The translations under genes were made by a program, and so were the position numbers. A DNA stretch of 6,477 nt from Oscillospiraceae bacterium (GTDB taxonomy: Bacteria; Bacillota; Clostridia; Oscillospirales; Acutalibacteraceae): the NCBI GenBank assembly GCA_003505905.1, contig DNXM01000054.1, positions 2,820-9,296 on the forward strand, given 5' to 3'. Each line of letters opens with the position of its first letter. Position 1 is the stretch's first letter. The notes beneath the pieces are model-generated. The model made no database searches. It saw only the letters and a list, made by a program, of their open reading frames with translations, and was not told where the DNA came from. Below, piece after piece: positions 5,247-6,477 of this stretch.

Positions 5247-6161
5247 TTAACCCATCACATTGGTGTAATAGACGGTATAATCGCAATCCTTGCCCGGATA
5301 GACATATTCTTTCGTTGATTCACCGTCTGCCCAAAGCAAATAATCACCGTAGCCATAAGGTCTGACCTCGACATTGTACGGCGCAACAACATCCATAAAG
5401 CCGTCGGCATCCAACCCGTCAACAACAAGATGCTGGATAATCTTAACATGGCGAAGCTTATGCTCACTCCAACCATCGGTGAAACCGAAATCCTTGGTTT
5501 TTTCGTTGTAGCGGAATACTTTAACCATTTCTTCGCTTGTGCCTGCGTTCAAAATAACCTTTTGCACGGACAGGTCATACTTTGATACTTCGCAAAGAAG
5601 GTCTTTTGTGTTATCATCCTCCGAACCGAGATAGAAGGTGTATCGGTCGGCGGTTTCTTCTAAATCATAGATGACATCGCACCCCAAATCGAACGACATT
5701 GCAATATCGTAGTTGAGGTCGTATTTCATTTCTTCCTCTTCTTCGGCACCGCTGTAGATTCTCATGCAGTAGTTCTTTCCGTCATAATCGACACTGTTGC
5801 CGTTGAAGCTGAAATAATACGCTTCTTCACCGTAAAGCCAATGCTCGGTCATTACGGGGTAATTTTGGTATGTAAAATAATAGCCTTCTTTTTTTGCCTT
5901 TCCGTTCGCATCGCTTTGAAGATAAGACACGGTTTTATATTTATTCAGCAAAAAATCAACCGTATTGTGCTCGGTCAGGTCATTCATGGTGAATGAACCG
6001 TATGGCTCTTTTGCATCAACCGATGCGTTTGCCTCAACCACGGCCTCTGAAGATGTTTTCTCCTCCTCGGTCATATCAGCAGTGTTGCTGTTCTTTCCGC
6101 AGGAAGAAAAGCCGAAACACACCGATGCACAAAGAAGCAGAGCAACCGTTTTTTTAAACAC
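5247..6161 (-). CDS. Putative lipoprotein, 304 residues
   Basis: Exported lipid-anchored protein of unknown function and first gene of the minus-strand cluster. Residues 1-20 are a lipoprotein signal (MFKKTVALLL..., lipobox FSSC) with the lipidated Cys at 21. An acidic Ser/Thr/Ala/Glu-rich tether follows to about 52, then a mature domain of about 250 residues that is strikingly rich in Tyr, Asp and Glu, with an E5 run at 140-144. Its repeated short strands (EGYYFTYQNYPVMTEHWLY, EAYYFSFNGNSVDYDGKNY, ADRYTFYLGSED) suggest a beta-sheet domain; I recognise no family. The start is GTG 6161-6159 with AAAGGTGG about 7 nt upstream. The gene ends 9 nt before the next start, so the two are co-transcribed. 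Confidence 0.88.
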   Translation of the reverse strand: MFKKTVALLLCASVCFGFSSCGKNSNTADMTEEEKTSSEAVVEANASVDAKEPYGSFTMNDLTEHNTVDFLLNKYKTVSYLQSDANGKAKKEGYYFTYQNYPVMTEHWLYGEEAYYFSFNGNSVDYDGKNYCMRIYSGAEEEEEMKYDLNYDIAMSFDLGCDVIYDLEETADRYTFYLGSEDDNTKDLLCEVSKYDLSVQKVILNAGTSEEMVKVFRYNEKTKDFGFTDGWSEHKLRHVKIIQHLVVDGLDADGFMDVVAPYNVEVRPYGYGDYLLWADGESTKEYVYPGKDCDYTVYYTNVMG

Positions 6162-6187
6162 CGAAATCCCACCTTTTCGTTTTTTTA

Positions 6188-6193
6188 ATTATA
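6188..6193 (-). promoter_or_regulatory. Extended -10 promoter of the lipoprotein cluster
   Basis: The minus strand reads TGT-TATAAT (-10 at 6193-6188), a full extended -10 element. The hexamer 17 nt upstream (6216-6211) is GTGCAC, a poor -35, and it touches the inverted repeat at 6215-6232. Transcription would start near 6181, 20 nt before the GTG start. The weak -35 beside a palindrome is the usual layout of a regulated promoter. Confidence 0.6.
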
Positions 6194-6214
6194 ACAATCT
6201 CCTTATTGCGGTGC

Positions 6215-6232
6215 ACTACCCATTTGGGTAGT
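6215..6232. promoter_or_regulatory. Operator-like inverted repeat upstream of the lipoprotein cluster
   Basis: ACTACCC (6215-6221), spacer ATTT, GGGTAGT (6226-6232): a perfect 7-bp inverted repeat, 18 bp in all. It abuts and slightly overlaps the -35 position of the minus-strand promoter and lies about 85 nt upstream of the plus-strand promoter. It has no T-tract and is not placed to end a transcript, so a protein-binding site is more likely than a terminator. The regulator cannot be named from this. Confidence 0.55.
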
Positions 6233-6316
6233 TTTGGAAAACATTTTGTGAATATTTTATATATTTCGCATATTGAATGATAAATTTATATGCAATGTTA
6301 CTTTTTGAATTAGCAC

Positions 6317-6345
6317 TTGATTTCACCGTGATTTTCATATAAAAT
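6317..6345 (+). promoter_or_regulatory. Probable sigma-A promoter of the truncated gene at 6370
   Basis: TTGATT (6317-6322), 17-nt spacer, TAAAAT (6340-6345). Transcription would start near 6352, only just ahead of the ribosome binding site at 6354-6361. TATAAA at 6338-6343 with a 15-nt spacer is a poorer alternative reading. Confidence 0.45.
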
Positions 6346-6369
6346 TGTCGTTGAGAGGAGGAATCTGCC

Positions 6370-6477
6370 GTGAAGTACATAGCAAAGCCGAAAAGCACAT
6401 TTTTTATTCTGCTGTTTTTATTTGCTTTGGGTTGTTTCTTTTCTTTTTATTCGCACAGTTCGCAGTTTTTCGTTCGG
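6370..6477 (+). CDS. N-terminus of an unidentified membrane or exported protein
   Basis: GTG 6370 follows AGAGGAGG (6354-6361) by 8 nt, and the frame stays open to the window end (36 codons). After a basic start, MKYIAKPKS, residues about 10-27 form a strongly hydrophobic segment (TFFILLFLFALGCFFSFY), then SHSSQFFVR. It is either a membrane anchor or an uncleaved signal. The Cys at 22 is followed by Phe-Phe, not by a lipobox pattern. Too little is present to name a family. It is divergent from the lipoprotein cluster. Confidence 0.75.
   Translation, partial: MKYIAKPKSTFFILLFLFALGCFFSFYSHSSQFFVR

Larger units (their letters stand above)
6162..6369. other. Divergent intergenic region
   Basis: AT-rich, 208 bp, between the lipoprotein cluster (leftward) and the truncated gene (rightward). 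It holds the leftward extended -10 promoter, the 18-bp inverted repeat at 6215-6232 and a possible rightward promoter at 6317-6345. Between 6236 and 6310 I see only AT-rich sequence with a weak GCATAT/ATATGC pair (6268-6273 and 6288-6293) and no open frame with a ribosome binding site. Confidence 0.6.

Noticed and set aside
6216..6398. 60-codon minus-strand frame in the divergent intergenic region
   Set aside because: AT-rich without binding site, and it overlaps the start and binding site of the gene at 6370.

Overview
The window looks like chromosome from a spore-forming, Gram-positive anaerobe, probably a Clostridia member of the Oscillospiraceae/Ruminococcaceae type. The evidence is spoIIP and gpr, strong AAGGAG-type ribosome binding sites, frequent TTG and GTG starts, Sec/lipobox signal peptides ending FSAC|G or FSSC|G, and moderate base composition. 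The taxon is an inference from style, not from a search.

Left part (1-2300) is a conserved sporulation/ribosome neighbourhood. On the minus strand lie gpr (the spore protease that degrades small acid-soluble spore proteins) and, downstream of it, spoIIP (the engulfment peptidoglycan hydrolase, cut by the window edge). rpsT (ribosomal protein S20) is divergent from gpr. The same rpsT / gpr-spoIIP arrangement is known in Bacillus. A sigma-E-like promoter can be read across the gpr stop codon, in front of spoIIP. rpsT has a sigma-A promoter whose -10 box lies inside a perfect inverted repeat, and it is followed by two hairpins, the second a strong intrinsic terminator.

Middle and right part (2300-6200) is accessory. 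A plus-strand gene with its own promoter encodes a two-CxxC zinc-ribbon protein and ends at a symmetric terminator shared with a convergent minus-strand cluster. Read in its own direction, that cluster is: a 304-residue lipoprotein (GTG start), a small conserved protein of about 145 residues broken by one frameshift, a short lipoprotein overlapping it by ATGA and broken by two apparent frameshifts, a DUF4428-type protein with zinc ribbons at both ends, and a 204-residue lipoprotein. Spacing is tight at several junctions, so these are probably one transcription unit making envelope-anchored lipoproteins and cytosolic zinc-ribbon proteins of unknown role.

A divergent intergenic region (6162-6369) carries an extended -10 promoter with an operator-like inverted repeat for the lipoprotein cluster, and a probable promoter for a truncated plus-strand gene starting at 6370 with an N-terminal membrane or signal segment.

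The best leads are the three single-base losses at homopolymers in two coupled genes (true decay or sequence error), the two operator-like inverted repeats at promoters, and the unusually short Gpr propeptide. I see no mobile element, CRISPR array, tRNA or rRNA.
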